Positions 4,824 to 5,086 of a stretch of 5,086 bases of DNA are shown here, piece by piece; within the stretch, counting starts at the first letter, position 1, and each line of letters starts with the position of its first letter. The position numbers and the translations under genes were made by a program. Below the pieces are notes generated by a model, which was not told where the DNA came from, searched no databases, and saw only the letters and a list, made by a program, of their open reading frames with translations. The DNA comes from Minisyncoccota bacterium. Lineage in GTDB: Bacteria; Patescibacteriota; Minisyncoccia; UBA6257; 1-14-0-10-40-38. Where the stretch lies: the NCBI GenBank assembly GCA_020052135.1, contig JAGVPS010000112.1, positions 1 to 5,086 of the forward strand. Direction: 5' to 3'.

Positions 4824-5086
4824 ATGTATCTCAAGCGTCTCGAACTTTCCGGCTTCAAATCATTCGCGGAAAAAACCGTGCTGAATTTTCCCGCGGGGAT
4901 TGCCGCGGTGGTTGGCCCGAACGGATCAGGCAAATCAAACATCATCGATGCTATCCGCTGGCTTTTAGGAGAGCGGGAAGCAAAAAATATGAGGGGCGCG
5001 CGCGCCGAAGACCTTATTTTTTCCGGTACTCCCGATCGTCCAAAAATGAGTTTAGCGCAAGCAACGATCGTCTTTGATAATTCAAG
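4824..5086 (+). CDS. smc: Chromosome segregation protein SMC, N-terminal 87 residues (partial)
   Basis: ATPase of the bacterial condensin complex (with ScpA and ScpB), which organises and segregates the chromosome. Only the first 87 codons are in the window, against roughly 1,150-1,200 for the family, so the coiled coil, hinge and C-terminal head lobe lie beyond the edge. The start MYLKRLELSGFKSFAEKT is the standard SMC N-terminus. The Walker A motif GPNGSGKSN (31-39) is intact and is followed by IIDAIRWLLGE (40-50). MRG and the EDLIFSG segment (56-68) correspond to the family's LRGxxxxDVIFxG. No Shine-Dalgarno precedes the ATG. As the fourth visible gene of the cluster it may be co-transcribed with rnc, unless the intervening repeat ends or cleaves the message. 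Confidence 0.96.
   Translation, partial: MYLKRLELSGFKSFAEKTVLNFPAGIAAVVGPNGSGKSNIIDAIRWLLGEREAKNMRGARAEDLIFSGTPDRPKMSLAQATIVFDNS

Overview
The window looks like a chromosomal housekeeping segment from an uncultivated bacterium of the Candidate Phyla Radiation (Patescibacteria, most like a Parcubacteria-type genome). The assignment is inferred from recalled family features, not from a search. The hints are the style of the L32, RNase III and DnaE proteins, AU-rich hairpin-forming repeats between genes, the near absence of Shine-Dalgarno sequences, and the compact gene order. No mobile element, CRISPR array, rRNA or tRNA is visible.

Layout: positions 1-2593 on the minus strand hold the first 864 codons of dnaE (replicative DNA polymerase III alpha), which runs off the left edge. 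Upstream of it, on the same strand, is an unrecognised 115-codon gene (2666-3013) with its own likely promoter, the only clear Shine-Dalgarno in the window, and a rho-independent terminator. That terminator sits directly in front of dnaE and overlaps a candidate dnaE promoter. A 249-nt divergent intergenic region (3014-3262) separates this pair from a plus-strand cluster: rpmF (L32), nusB, rnc (RNase III) and the 5' end of smc, which runs off the right edge.

The plus-strand genes serve ribosome assembly, rRNA transcription and processing, and chromosome segregation. L32 is a ribosomal protein, NusB belongs to the rRNA antitermination complex, RNase III processes rRNA precursors, and SMC compacts the chromosome. 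The dnaE product replicates DNA.

The most notable non-coding structure is a pair of related intergenic repeats, 39 of 41 bases identical at their left ends, in the nusB-rnc and rnc-smc spacers. Each can fold into an AU-rich hairpin, so the RNase III gene is flanked by double-stranded RNA structures. Other points of interest are an Asn in place of a usual catalytic-site Asp in RNase III, a complete set of PHP metal ligands in DnaE that suggests built-in proofreading, and the orphan gene. I did not find a clear new multi-gene system.
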